Shown: positions 19,136-27,290, numbered from the stretch's first letter. The stretch is DNA of 36,478 nucleotides from JAEHDI01 sp035455185 (GCA_035455185.1 DATIFQ010000095.1:1-36478); one strand, 5' to 3'. Notes: generated by a model not told the origin, from the letters alone. Translations and numbers: made by a program.

Positions 19136-19258
19136 TGGATTATGCTGTCGGGCGGCGCGCAGCCCTGATTTTGCTTGACGGGAAAACTTCCAGATACAAC
19201 TCCCAGGTTGGCGCCGGATCCCCTGTCGCTTATTCTACCCGCTGCCGGTCCGGAGAGG

Positions 19259-20527
19259 CTATCCAGCCTTCTCTAATACGGCTAAATTTATCTTCTGCGT
19301 CATGACCATCTCCTTCGTCACCAGAAATTCCCGCACTTTCTTGTATGAAGGGAGATAGTACATGAGGTCCAGCATCAGATCTTCGAGAATCATGCGGAGG
19401 CCTCGGGCCCCCACTTTTCGCTCGAGCGCCAGGCTCGCGATCGCCTCCAGTGCGTCATCGCTCAATTTCAGTCTAACATTTTCGAACTCGAAGAGCCGCT
19501 GATACTGGCGCACGATGGCGTTCTTCGGCTTCGTGAGGATCTGAACCAGCGCGTCCTTGTCGAGGTCCTCGAGCACCGAAACCACCGGCAGGCGGCCGAC
19601 GAACTCGGGGATGAACCCGAAGCGGATCAGATCGACGGGCTGAATCTCTTGCAGGAGGTTCGTGTCTCGCCGCGAATTTCCGCGGCGAGCGCCCTCCGGC
19701 GCATCTTCCGCCGTCATGAAGCCCATCGCCTTCCGGCCCACTCTCCGGCCAATCACCTTCTCCAGCCCCACAAACGCGCCGCCGCAGATAAACAGGATGT
19801 TCGACGTTTCAACCGGCGTGAATTCCTGGTGCGGGTGCTTGCGCCCTCCCTGCGGAGGAACGTTCGCAATCGTTCCCTCCAGAATCTTCAGCAGCGCCTG
19901 TTGCACGCCTTCACCCGAGACGTCCCGGGTAATCGACGGGTTCTCGTCCTTGCGGCCGATCTTGTCGATCTCATCGATGTAGATGATGCCCTGCTGGCAG
20001 CGCTGCACGTCCCAATCGGAGTTCTGGAGCAGCCGCAGAATGATGTTCTCTACGTCTTCCCCAACGTAACCGGCTTCCGTCAGCGTGGTCGCATCCACAA
20101 TCGCAAACGGCACGTCGAGAATCCGCGCCAGCGTCTGCGCCAGCAGCGTCTTGCCCGTGCCGGTGGGACCGATCAGCAGGATGTTGGACTTGGAAAGCTC
20201 CACATCCGTGGTCCGGTGCTTGTTCATCTGGACGCGCTTGTAGTGGTTGTATACGGCCACTGCAAGCTTCTTTTTCGACGCCTCCTGCCCGATCACGTAC
20301 TGGTCAAGGTACTCCTTCAGTTCGAGGGGCTTCGGTAGCTTATGGGCACTGGCTCGGGGCTGCTCATTCCGGTCGTCCTCCAGGATCGAGTTGCACACCG
20401 CGATGCATTCGTCGCAGATGTACGCTCGGGGGTAATCGCTGGGGGAGGATATCAGCTTCCCGACGACATCCTGGCTCTTGTGACAGAAGGAACACCGGAG
20501 CGAGTCATCCGAACCGGTCCGCTTCAC
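19259..20527 (-). CDS. clpX: ClpX, ATPase subunit of the ClpXP protease
   Basis: ClpX unfolds tagged proteins and feeds them to ClpP. The 422-residue protein has an N-terminal zinc-binding domain with Cys12, Cys15, Cys38 and Cys41. The AAA+ core follows, with Walker A GPTGTGKT (120-127) and Walker B IIYIDEIDK. The loop that docks on ClpP carries Met-Gly-Phe (268-270) where most ClpX have Ile-Gly-Phe, so ClpP binding is probably kept. FGFIPEFVGRLPVV and VGARGLR near the C-terminus are standard. The start is GTG with GGGAGA upstream. Unusually, no clpP gene lies between tig and clpX; only 134 bp separate them. Confidence 0.96.
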   Translation of the reverse strand: MKRTGSDDSLRCSFCHKSQDVVGKLISSPSDYPRAYICDECIAVCNSILEDDRNEQPRASAHKLPKPLELKEYLDQYVIGQEASKKKLAVAVYNHYKRVQMNKHRTTDVELSKSNILLIGPTGTGKTLLAQTLARILDVPFAIVDATTLTEAGYVGEDVENIILRLLQNSDWDVQRCQQGIIYIDEIDKIGRKDENPSITRDVSGEGVQQALLKILEGTIANVPPQGGRKHPHQEFTPVETSNILFICGGAFVGLEKVIGRRVGRKAMGFMTAEDAPEGARRGNSRRDTNLLQEIQPVDLIRFGFIPEFVGRLPVVSVLEDLDKDALVQILTKPKNAIVRQYQRLFEFENVRLKLSDDALEAIASLALERKVGARGLRMILEDLMLDLMYYLPSYKKVREFLVTKEMVMTQKINLAVLEKAG

Positions 20528-20586
20528 AAAGTGTCTCCCAGGATCGGATAGTCTTGGCTCATAGGCATCGCAAGAAATCCACCCCC

Positions 20587-20615
20587 ATTATCACCTACAC
20601 CGGGCGGGCAATCAA
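20587..20615 (-). promoter_or_regulatory. Promoter of clpX
   Basis: On the minus strand a -35 box TTGATT (20615-20610) and a -10 box GATAAT (20592-20587) are separated by exactly 17 bp. Transcription would start near 20580, giving a leader of about 53 nt before the GTG. clpX (and perhaps lon) can therefore be transcribed independently of tig. Confidence 0.6.
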
Positions 20616-20661
20616 TGATTCTCTTAATGTGACCTGCCATAGTCCCAGTCCGCCGAAAGTA

Positions 20662-21927
20662 CTAGTCCTCTGCCACCTTCCGGGCGTGCTCGAACAAAAA
20701 GGTCAGCGTCTTCTCCGTTCGGATGCGCGAAGCGATCCGCCGCAAGACCCCCTGCTCCTCCAGACGCCGCCGCACCGCCGCCACCGGCTCCCGGTCCTGC
20801 CGCGCGATCCGCTGCACTTCGCGGTCCACTTCGTCCTGCATGACTTCAATCGCCTCACGGTCCGCGATCCGCTCGAGTAGTAGCGACGCCTTGACGTCTT
20901 TCGTCGCCTGCTCCCGCTGCGACTCCCGCACTTTCTGCCAGTCCAGCTTCACCGACCTCGGATCTCCTCCGCTGGCGGCCACGGCCCGGAGATACTGTTC
21001 CACCTGGTTCTCGATCTGCCGGTCCAGAAATGCCTCCGGAACCGGAAACTCGTGCATCTCAACCAGCTTCTCGACCAGCTTGTTCTTTGCTTCCTGCTGC
21101 GCCAGGTACTCCTTCTCGCGCAGCAGAGATTTGCGGACTTCCGACCGCAGTTCGTCCATCGTCAGGTAGTCACCGAGATCCTTGGCGAACTCGTCGTTGA
21201 TCTCCGGCAATTCTTTCCGCCGGATCCCCTTCATCGCGGCGCGGAACCGCACCGACTTCCCGGCGAGCTTCGCGTCCCCGAAGTCTTCCGGATAACGTAC
21301 ATCGAACTCCTTCTCGTCTCCGGGCGACATCCCGCGAAGATTCTCGGTGAACGCGTCGAGCGTATCCTGGCCCCCGACGTGAAGCATCACCTCGTCCTGC
21401 TTGAGCGGCTTTTCCAGGCCACTCAGCGCTTCGAGCGCCACCACCGCATGGTCGCCGTCCTCCGCCGGGCGTGGGTCCACGTTGACGTAGTCTGCCTTCT
21501 GCTCTCGCAGTTCCTCGATCCGCCGGGCAACGTCGTCGTCGGAGACCTCGGGATCCTGATACGCCACCGTCAGACCGCGGTAGTCCTGAAGCTCGAACTC
21601 GGGACTCACCTCGAACTCGGCCTTAAAACGAAGAGGTTCGCCGGAATGAAAGTGGACATCGGTGATGTCGGGGGTCCCCACAACACGAAGATTCCTGTCC
21701 TCAACCTCTTTCTGGAAGCGCTTCGGCACCAGGTTTCGGATGACCTCTTCGCGAATGTCGGACGAAAAACGCGTGCGGATGATTCCCACCGGCACTTTGC
21801 CGGGGCGGAACCCAGGCAGCCGGACGCGCTGGGAAAGGGACTCGACCACACGGTTCGTCTCCTTCTCAACGTCCTCGATGGGAATCGTGATTTCGAGTGT
21901 CTGCTTGCAGCTTTCTTGAGAGGCCAT
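20662..21927 (-). CDS. tig: Trigger factor, ribosome-associated chaperone
   Basis: Trigger factor binds the ribosome exit tunnel and shields new chains. The 421-residue protein has an N-terminal ribosome-binding domain with the signature GFRPGKVPVGIIRTRF. A middle FKBP-like domain follows (about 150-240, containing DHAVVALEALSGLEKP), which looks degenerate in its active site. The long helical C-terminal domain (about 250-415) has EYLAQQEAKNKLVEKLVEMH. The ATG has no strong ribosome-binding site. Upstream, a large hairpin (21949-21994) separates it from ahcY; downstream comes clpX with its own promoter. Family call is firm. Confidence 0.93.
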   Translation of the reverse strand: MASQESCKQTLEITIPIEDVEKETNRVVESLSQRVRLPGFRPGKVPVGIIRTRFSSDIREEVIRNLVPKRFQKEVEDRNLRVVGTPDITDVHFHSGEPLRFKAEFEVSPEFELQDYRGLTVAYQDPEVSDDDVARRIEELREQKADYVNVDPRPAEDGDHAVVALEALSGLEKPLKQDEVMLHVGGQDTLDAFTENLRGMSPGDEKEFDVRYPEDFGDAKLAGKSVRFRAAMKGIRRKELPEINDEFAKDLGDYLTMDELRSEVRKSLLREKEYLAQQEAKNKLVEKLVEMHEFPVPEAFLDRQIENQVEQYLRAVAASGGDPRSVKLDWQKVRESQREQATKDVKASLLLERIADREAIEVMQDEVDREVQRIARQDREPVAAVRRRLEEQGVLRRIASRIRTEKTLTFLFEHARKVAED

Positions 21928-21948
21928 TTTCTATGACGGCGCGAAATA

Positions 21949-21994
21949 CCGGACCCCCGGGGGAGCCGCCCGAAGCGGCGTCCCCGGAGTCCGG
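21949..21994 (-). terminator. Large GC-rich hairpin after ahcY
   Basis: CCGGA at 21994-21990 pairs with TCCGG at 21953-21949. The stem continues inward through CCGGGG/CCCC pairing and ends in GCCGC-loop-GCGGC around a TTCGG loop, for roughly 17-19 paired positions with small bulges. It lies 12 nt after the ahcY stop and 22 nt before the tig start. The sequence after it (TATTTCGC) has only a weak T-tract, so it may be a terminator, an RNA-end protector or both. Confidence 0.5.
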
Positions 21995-22005
21995 AAAATC
22001 TCGGA

Positions 22006-23286
22006 CTACGTACCTTCGGACCAGGAGGCCAGGTACTTCTCTTGCTCGGGCGTGAGCCGGTCCACTTTGACGCCCATTGCGTCGAGTTTCATTCGGGCGA
22101 CTTCCCGGTCGATCGTCTCTGGCACGGAGTACACACGCTTCTCGAGCGACTTGTGCTCGCGCACCATGAACTCGGCGGACAGCGCCTGATTCGCGAAGCT
22201 CATGTCCATGACGGAGGCGGGATGGCCTTCGGCGGCGGCCAGGTTTACCAGCCGTCCCTCGCCGAGGACGTAGATGCGGCGGCCGTCCCGCATCACGAAT
22301 TCTTCCACGAATTCCCGCGTCGGCCGTCGGGAGGACGCCATGCGCCCCAGCGCCTCCAGATCGATCTCCACGTTGAAGTGCCCCGAGTTGGCCAGAATCG
22401 CCCCGTTCTTCAGCTTGTCGAAATGCTCGCGGCCCATCACGCTCTTGTTGCCCGTGACGGTGACGAACACGTCGCCGGTCTCGGCGGCGTCGCTCATCGA
22501 CATCACCCGGTAGCCGTCCATCAGCGCCTCGAGCGCCTTGATCGGGTCCACCTCGCAGACAATCACGTTCGCGCCCATTCCGCGGGCCCGCATCGCCACC
22601 CCTCGGCCGCACCACCCGTAGCCTGCCACCACAACCTTCAGGCCGGCCATCAGGACGTTTGTGGCCCGGATGATGCCGTCGATGGTGCTCTGCCCCGTCC
22701 CGTAACGGTTGTCGAACAAGTGTTTCGTGTGGGCGTCATTGACGGCCACGATCGGGTATCGGAGAACTCCCTCGTTGGCCATCGCCCGCAGGCGGATCAC
22801 TCCCGTGGTGGTTTCCTCGGTCCCGCCGATCACCACGTCCAGCAGTTCTTTCCGCTTGGTATGCAGTATGGTCACCAGGTCGGCGCCGTCATCCATCGTG
22901 ATCTGCGGCTTGTGATCGAGCACCGACGCGATGTGCTGGTAATAGACGTCGTTGCTCTCGCCTTTGATCGCGAAAACCGGGATGTTGTAGTCCCGCACCA
23001 GGGTCGCCGCGACGTCGTCCTGCGTTGACAGCGGGTTGGATGCGCACAGCGAGACCGAAGCGCCGCCATCCCGCAGCGTGACCATCAGGTTTGCCGTCTC
23101 GGTTGTGACGTGAAGGCACGCCGCGATGCGGATGCCTGCGAGGGGCTGCGTCTTGATGAACTGCTTGCGGATCGTTTGAAGCACCGGCATCGACTGGAAG
23201 GCCCACTCGGTGCGGCGCTTCCCCAATTCGGCCAGAGACAGATCGCGGACGTCACAGCCCGTGGTAGTTTGCGTATTCGTTGACAT
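22006..23286 (-). CDS. ahcY: S-adenosylhomocysteine hydrolase (adenosylhomocysteinase)
   Basis: This enzyme splits S-adenosylhomocysteine into adenosine and homocysteine, removing the inhibitory product of methylation. The 426-residue protein shows the family marks: ACLHVTTETANLM, QDDVAATL, GGTEETTTGV, the substrate part VNDAHTKHLFDNRYGTGQS, and an NAD-binding site GYGWCGRG (222-229). It keeps the shorter form without the about 40-residue insert found in eukaryotic and many proteobacterial enzymes. The ATG follows GAGGAG with good spacing. It is 80 bp downstream of metK on the same strand, forming a SAM-cycle unit: MetK makes SAM and AhcY clears SAH. Confidence 0.97.
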   Translation of the reverse strand: MSTNTQTTTGCDVRDLSLAELGKRRTEWAFQSMPVLQTIRKQFIKTQPLAGIRIAACLHVTTETANLMVTLRDGGASVSLCASNPLSTQDDVAATLVRDYNIPVFAIKGESNDVYYQHIASVLDHKPQITMDDGADLVTILHTKRKELLDVVIGGTEETTTGVIRLRAMANEGVLRYPIVAVNDAHTKHLFDNRYGTGQSTIDGIIRATNVLMAGLKVVVAGYGWCGRGVAMRARGMGANVIVCEVDPIKALEALMDGYRVMSMSDAAETGDVFVTVTGNKSVMGREHFDKLKNGAILANSGHFNVEIDLEALGRMASSRRPTREFVEEFVMRDGRRIYVLGEGRLVNLAAAEGHPASVMDMSFANQALSAEFMVREHKSLEKRVYSVPETIDREVARMKLDAMGVKVDRLTPEQEKYLASWSEGT

Positions 23287-23360
23287 GAACTCCTCGTTTG
23301 GGAGGATGGACCGCGTCGTATTCTGCCCCGCGGAAGCCTCCGCCGCTTCAGAAAACTATA

Positions 23361-23378
23361 GCCCGCTTACCCGCGGGC
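23361..23378 (-). terminator. Small hairpin at the metK stop codon
   Basis: On the minus strand GCCCGC (23378-23373) pairs with GCGGGC (23366-23361), and the metK stop TAA lies in the loop. TATAGTTTTC follows. It resembles a weak intrinsic terminator or attenuator between metK and ahcY; the stem is only 6 bp. Confidence 0.3.
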
Positions 23379-24530
23379 CAATGCCACTCCGATGTCGCTG
23401 CGCAGCGCTTCCGCCTTGTCGGCGGCCTCCCAACTGAACGTCTCTTCGGTCCGGCCGAAATGACCGAACGCCGCCGTCTTTCGGTAGATCGGGCGCCGCA
23501 GTCGCAGGTGCTCGATCATGCCACGGGGCGTCAGCGGGAAGTTTGCGCGCACCAGTTCCACCAGCCTGTCTTCACTGGCGGCGCCGGTGCCGAACGTATT
23601 CACCATCACCGAAACCGGGTCCGCGACGCCGATCGCGTACGCCAGTTGCACCTCGCAGCGCTTTGCAAGGCCGGCCGCCACAATGTTCTTCGCGATGTAT
23701 CGCGCCATGTAGCACGCGGAGCGATCCACCTTCGTCGGGTCCTTCCCCGAGAAGCAGCCGCCGCCGTGCCGCCCCATGCCGCCGTACGTGTCGACGATGA
23801 TCTTTCTGCCGGTAAGACCTGTATCCCCATGCGGTCCGCCGATCACGAACCGGCCAGTCGGGTTGATGTGGTACTTCGTGGCCGCGTCCACCATCGACGG
23901 TGGAAGCACCGGGTCGATGATGCGCCTCCGCACCTCAGCCCGCAAGACCTCTGTCGGCACCTTGTCGCTGTGTTGCGTCGATACGACAACCGCATCGATG
24001 CGCGTCGGTTTTCCGTCCACGTACTCGACGCTCACCTGCGACTTGCCGTCGGGACGCAGGAAATCGAGTTCTCCGGCCCGCCGGGCCTCGCTCAGGCGGC
24101 GTACCAGCTTGTGGGCCATCATGATCGGCAGCGGCATCAGCTCCGGTGTCTCGTCGCACGCATAGCCGAACATCAGCCCCTGGTCCCCCGCCCCGCCGGT
24201 GTCTACGCCCATCGCGATGTCGGGAGATTGCGATTGGATGGTGTTGATGACGCCACACGTTTTGCCGTCGAACCCGAACGTCGCGTCGTTGTACCCGATT
24301 TCGTTCACAACGGACCGTGTCACCTTCGGAACGTCGACGTAGCACGACGTTGTGATCTCACCCGACACCACGCAGAGCCCGGTCGTCACGAGTACTTCGC
24401 ACGCGACGCGGCCTGTCGGATCCTGCGCCAGCACGGCGTCCAGCACGGCGTCGGAAATCTGGTCAGCCATCTTGTCCGGATGACCCTCGGTCACTGACTC
24501 TGAGGTGAACAGGTGTTTGTTTTCGGTCAA
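23367..24530 (-). CDS. metK: S-adenosylmethionine synthase
   Basis: MetK joins ATP and methionine to make SAM. The 387-residue length is normal. All motifs are present: the N-terminal SESVTEGHPDKMADQISDAV, the hexapeptide region GAGDQGLMFGYA, and the phosphate-binding GGPHGDTGLTGRKI with YGGMGRHGGGCFSGKDPTKVDRS. Translation starts with TTG at 24530, set by a perfect AAGGAGG (24545-24539) 8 nt upstream; the N-terminus (TENKHLFTSESV) aligns with the family, so TTG is the real start. The leader has a well-formed structure and a palindrome further upstream. It is the first gene of the metK-ahcY unit. Confidence 0.97.
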   Translation of the reverse strand: MTENKHLFTSESVTEGHPDKMADQISDAVLDAVLAQDPTGRVACEVLVTTGLCVVSGEITTSCYVDVPKVTRSVVNEIGYNDATFGFDGKTCGVINTIQSQSPDIAMGVDTGGAGDQGLMFGYACDETPELMPLPIMMAHKLVRRLSEARRAGELDFLRPDGKSQVSVEYVDGKPTRIDAVVVSTQHSDKVPTEVLRAEVRRRIIDPVLPPSMVDAATKYHINPTGRFVIGGPHGDTGLTGRKIIVDTYGGMGRHGGGCFSGKDPTKVDRSACYMARYIAKNIVAAGLAKRCEVQLAYAIGVADPVSVMVNTFGTGAASEDRLVELVRANFPLTPRGMIEHLRLRRPIYRKTAAFGHFGRTEETFSWEAADKAEALRSDIGVALARG

Positions 24531-24621
24531 AGCAACTTCCTCCTTACGCCGGGCGCACGTTTGGCTGGTCCCTCGCCTGACGAATGACGGCGAACCGCAA
24601 CTCTCCTGCGAGTACCCAGCC
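24531..24621 (-). promoter_or_regulatory. Structured metK leader (candidate cis-regulatory RNA)
   Basis: On the minus strand GGCTGG (24621-24616) pairs with CCAGCC (24568-24563). After a symmetric 3x3 internal loop, CTCGC (24612-24608) pairs with GCGAG (24576-24572). Inside sits a small hairpin GCGG-TTCG-CCGT (24598-24587). The AAGGAGG ribosome-binding site lies just 3' of the structure. I could not match it to a SAM or SAH riboswitch consensus by eye; only short pieces such as GAGGGAC recall SAM-I. Function is unproven. Confidence 0.4.
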
Positions 24622-24646
24622 CGGGAATCGACGTGGACAGGCCGAA

Positions 24647-24659
24647 GCTAAAGTTTAGC
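24647..24659. promoter_or_regulatory. Palindrome upstream of metK, possible operator
   Basis: GCTAAAGTTTAGC is a perfect 6-bp inverted repeat around one central base. It overlaps a weak -10 candidate TAAACT on the metK strand (24657-24652), about 120 nt before the start codon. It may be bound by a methionine/SAH-responsive repressor, but no known operator sequence matches exactly. Confidence 0.35.
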
Positions 24660-24742
24660 ATGCCGGCCGGTTACGCAATCCGGCCCAACGCCCGCCGCTA
24701 CTTCTCCCCTCGTGGACTTTCGCAGAGGAGTCGCGATGCCAA

Positions 24743-24758
24743 TGTGATAGCCGTCACG
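24743..24758. promoter_or_regulatory. CRP-like site upstream of the duplicated permease gene
   Basis: TGTGATAGCCGTCACG matches 9 of the 10 conserved positions of the CRP-type consensus TGTGA-N6-TCACA. It lies about 85 bp before the permease start. A single match of this kind can arise by chance. Confidence 0.3.
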
Positions 24759-24832
24759 GCTGTCTGAAAGACCACTCCACGGCGCTCCACATTCGGACGT
24801 CTATATCTGATAATGAGCAGGGAGGCGACCCG

Positions 24833-27217
24833 ATGCTCCTGTTTGGCCTCCGAGACGATCTGCGCGAGGCGTTTCACCGCATCCGCCGCAATCCGCGCAC
24901 GTCCCTGGTCGCTGTCGGCACTCTGGCTCTTGGAATCGGTGCCGCCACCGCGATTCTCACCGTTGCCCACACCTGTCTCATGGCGCCACCGCCGTTCCGC
25001 GAGCCGGATCGAATCGTGAGAGTTCACGGACCGCGCACCTCGTGGGGGTGGCAGGGCGTCAGCGGCGCGGACTTCCTGGATTACCTGGAAGAGCCCGGTC
25101 TATTCCAATCGGGCACCCTCGTCGGGTATGCGGAATTCAGTTGGACTGGTCAGAGCCTCCCTGGATTCGATGGGGCCGAAGTTCTGCGGGGGTACGTCGT
25201 TACCGCCGATTATTTTCGCGTGATGGACCACCCGATGGCCGCCGGTCGCGGATTCCTCTCCGGCGAAGAGCACGCCGTCGTCATCAGTCACGCTCTGTGG
25301 CAGCGCCGTTTCGCCGGCCGCGGCGACATCATCGGCCAGGCTGTCACGATAAATGGCACATCTCACGTCGTGGTCGGTGTCGCGGGGCGCGGCTTCCTGA
25401 CCTATGGAAGTTACGAGGTAATGGCCTGGGTGCCAATTTCACCGGACAGGGAGTGGCGCTCCTCGCGCCAGTACAGTTGTTTCGCGCGGCTGGCTCCAGG
25501 CATCGGCCTGGAACAAGTGCAGCAGCGCCTCGACGTGCTCAACCGCCACTTGGCCGAAGCCTATCCCGCCACCAATGCCAAATACGCAGCCAAGGTCGAG
25601 CCGTTCCTTCATGAAGTTCGACAGGAAGTGCGGCCGGCGATGCTCGCGCTGCTGGCCGGGGTACTCTGCCTGCTCTTGATTGTCGTGGCCAATGTCGCGA
25701 GCCTGCTGCTTGCACGCGCGGCCGGTCAGGCGCGCGAGATGGCCATCCGCACCGCCCTTGGCGCCAGCCGCCTGCGGCTCTACCGGATGGTGATTGCGGA
25801 GAGTTGTCTCCTGGCCCTGGTGGCGAGCGTGGGTGGCGTGGCACTGGGCGCGTGGCTGATTACCGGGCTGCGCGAACTGATCCCGGCCACGCTCGCGGTC
25901 GGCTGGGCCTTCGCGCTCGACGCTCGCGTGTTCGCCGCCGCATTCCTACTCTCTGCACTGGCCGGTCTGACTGCTGGTGTCGCGCCGGCGTTTGAGAGCT
26001 TCCGGATGGCGGCGGGCGGCATCAGGCCGACGATTTCGCGCAGCCGGCTGTTACGTGGTATCACAACCGTCGAGATCGCCTTGGCGGTGGTGCTGGCGAT
26101 CGGCGCCGGGCTGCTGGGGAAGAGTTTCCTGCAACTCCTCGACCGTCCTCTCGGCTATCGCACCGACTCGTTACTGGGCATGCGCGTGCGTCTTGTCGGT
26201 GATCGCTACAAGAGCATCGATCAACGCGCCGCTTACTGGAGCGAATTGATGGAGCGCGCCTCGACCCTGCCCGGCATCGCCAAATCCGCAATGGTCTCCG
26301 ATCTGCCCATGGGCTGGCAATACAGCGGCGGCTCCTTCGAGGCGGCGGACAAGCCAGTAGCGCCCGGCGAGACGAGGCCGCGAGCACACCAGATCGTGGC
26401 GTCACCCGGTTATTTCGCCACACTGGGCATCCCTCTCCTCGCTGGCCGCGGCTTCAACGAAGGCGACGGTCCTAAATCGGAACCGGTTGTGATCGTCAAT
26501 GACTTTCTGGCGCAGAAGATCTGGCCGGGCGAGAATGCCATCGGAAAGCGGATCAAGGCCTGGGACGGAAAGACGTGGCGACGTGTGGTCGGGGTGGTGT
26601 ACCGGGTTCGGCACGGCGGCCCGGCAGACCAGTACGAGAACCAGCTCTACGTTCCGTATCGCCAGGGCAACTCCAACGTGATGTTCCTGGTAGTGCGTAC
26701 GCATGTCCCACCGGAATCGGTGGTGCCGGCGATCCGCACCACGCTGAAATTCATGGACCCCAACGTTCCGGCTTTCGAGATCCGTAGCATGAAGGCGGCC
26801 TTCGAACGCGAAACTGCTTTGCCGCGTCTCCCGATGGCGCTCACGGTCGGATTCGCGGGGCTGGCTGCGCTGCTCGCCGCTCTCGGCCTTTTCGGCGTCA
26901 TTGCCTACTGGGTCTCGCGGCGCACCAAGGAACTGGGGATACGGGCGGCCATCGGTGCGCGCCCTGCCGAACTGCGAGCGCTGGTCTTGCGTCAGGGACT
27001 GCGGATGGCGGCCATCGGTCTCACGGCAGGTGTAGCGGTGTCGCTGACAGTAATGCGCTATCTTCACAGCCTTCTTTATGGCATGAGCGAGCGCGACCCT
27101 TGGATTTACGCCGGAGCGATCGCGCTGGCGCTGGGCACGGCGATATTTGCATGCTGGCTGCCTGCGAGCCGGGCAGCGCGCGTCGATCCCGCCCGAGCCC
27201 TACGCGAGGAAGGCTGA
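24833..27217 (+). CDS. Duplicated FtsX/MacB-type ABC permease (ADOP-like)
   Basis: The 794-residue inner-membrane protein repeats the MacB permease layout twice. An N-terminal helix (about 24-46, VAVGTLALGIGAATAILTVA) and a periplasmic domain (to about 260) lead to a first FtsX domain (about 265-385, with REMAIRTALGASRLRL). A second anchor helix (about 405-425), a second periplasmic domain and a second FtsX domain (about 665-790) follow, with LFGVIAYWVSRRTKELGIRA and a terminal VDPARALREE. This is the form called acidobacterial duplicated orphan permease; such genes usually lack a neighbouring ATPase, as here. The ATG follows GGAGG (24821-24825). The substrate is unknown. No padR gene is adjacent, although this family often has one. 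Confidence 0.88.
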   Translation: MLLFGLRDDLREAFHRIRRNPRTSLVAVGTLALGIGAATAILTVAHTCLMAPPPFREPDRIVRVHGPRTSWGWQGVSGADFLDYLEEPGLFQSGTLVGYAEFSWTGQSLPGFDGAEVLRGYVVTADYFRVMDHPMAAGRGFLSGEEHAVVISHALWQRRFAGRGDIIGQAVTINGTSHVVVGVAGRGFLTYGSYEVMAWVPISPDREWRSSRQYSCFARLAPGIGLEQVQQRLDVLNRHLAEAYPATNAKYAAKVEPFLHEVRQEVRPAMLALLAGVLCLLLIVVANVASLLLARAAGQAREMAIRTALGASRLRLYRMVIAESCLLALVASVGGVALGAWLITGLRELIPATLAVGWAFALDARVFAAAFLLSALAGLTAGVAPAFESFRMAAGGIRPTISRSRLLRGITTVEIALAVVLAIGAGLLGKSFLQLLDRPLGYRTDSLLGMRVRLVGDRYKSIDQRAAYWSELMERASTLPGIAKSAMVSDLPMGWQYSGGSFEAADKPVAPGETRPRAHQIVASPGYFATLGIPLLAGRGFNEGDGPKSEPVVIVNDFLAQKIWPGENAIGKRIKAWDGKTWRRVVGVVYRVRHGGPADQYENQLYVPYRQGNSNVMFLVVRTHVPPESVVPAIRTTLKFMDPNVPAFEIRSMKAAFERETALPRLPMALTVGFAGLAALLAALGLFGVIAYWVSRRTKELGIRAAIGARPAELRALVLRQGLRMAAIGLTAGVAVSLTVMRYLHSLLYGMSERDPWIYAGAIALALGTAIFACWLPASRAARVDPARALREEG

Positions 27218-27240
27218 GGACCGGTGGCTCCGCCATCCTC
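27216..27240 (+). terminator. Possible hairpin after the duplicated permease gene
   Basis: GAGGA (27216-27220) pairs with TCCTC (27236-27240), and TGGC (27225-27228) with GCCA (27232-27235), leaving a 4-nt bulge and a 3-nt loop. It overlaps the stop codon and has no T-tract, so it is a weak terminator candidate. Confidence 0.25.
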
Positions 27241-27268
27241 TTGACGTGCGCCGATCAAATATTAGACT
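27241..27268 (+). promoter_or_regulatory. Promoter of the tetR gene
   Basis: TTGACG (27241-27246) and TAGACT (27263-27268) are 16 bp apart. The predicted transcription start falls within a few bases of the ATG at 27279. No ribosome-binding site lies before the ATG, so the mRNA is probably leaderless. Confidence 0.5.
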
Positions 27269-27290
27269 ATAGTCATATATGACCGTAGTC
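27265..27290. promoter_or_regulatory. 26-bp dyad, likely autoregulatory TetR operator
   Basis: The sequence is GACTATAGTC, then ATATAT, then GACCGTAGTC. Its central 12 bp (GTCATATATGAC) are a perfect palindrome. The whole 26 bp are symmetric except for one 2-bp step on each side (22 of 26 positions). It overlaps both the -10 box and the start codon, the expected place for a repressor controlling its own gene. Confidence 0.65.

Larger units (their letters stand above)
24531..24832. other. Intergenic region between divergent metK and duplicated permease
   Basis: These 302 bp separate two divergent genes. On the metK side they hold the ribosome-binding site, the structured leader and the GCTAAA palindrome. 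On the permease side they hold a CRP-like site at 24743-24758, a GATAAT box at 24809-24814 and a GGAGG ribosome-binding site at 24821-24825. No coding region is supported here. Confidence 0.6.

Noticed and set aside
17708..19168. 486-codon plus-strand frame opposite lon
   Set aside because: It is the antisense shadow of lon; the His/Arg/Leu-rich translation has no domain, while lon has all its motifs.
19136..19258. Promoter for lon in the clpX-lon gap
   Set aside because: A CATAAT box lies only 2 nt before the ATG and a TAGAAT box lacks a -35 partner; neither is convincing.
24541..24610. SAM-I riboswitch before metK
   Set aside because: Short pieces such as GAGGGAC fit, but the conserved core (GAAGCCCGGCAACC part and kink-turn) cannot be aligned, so I call only an unassigned structured leader.
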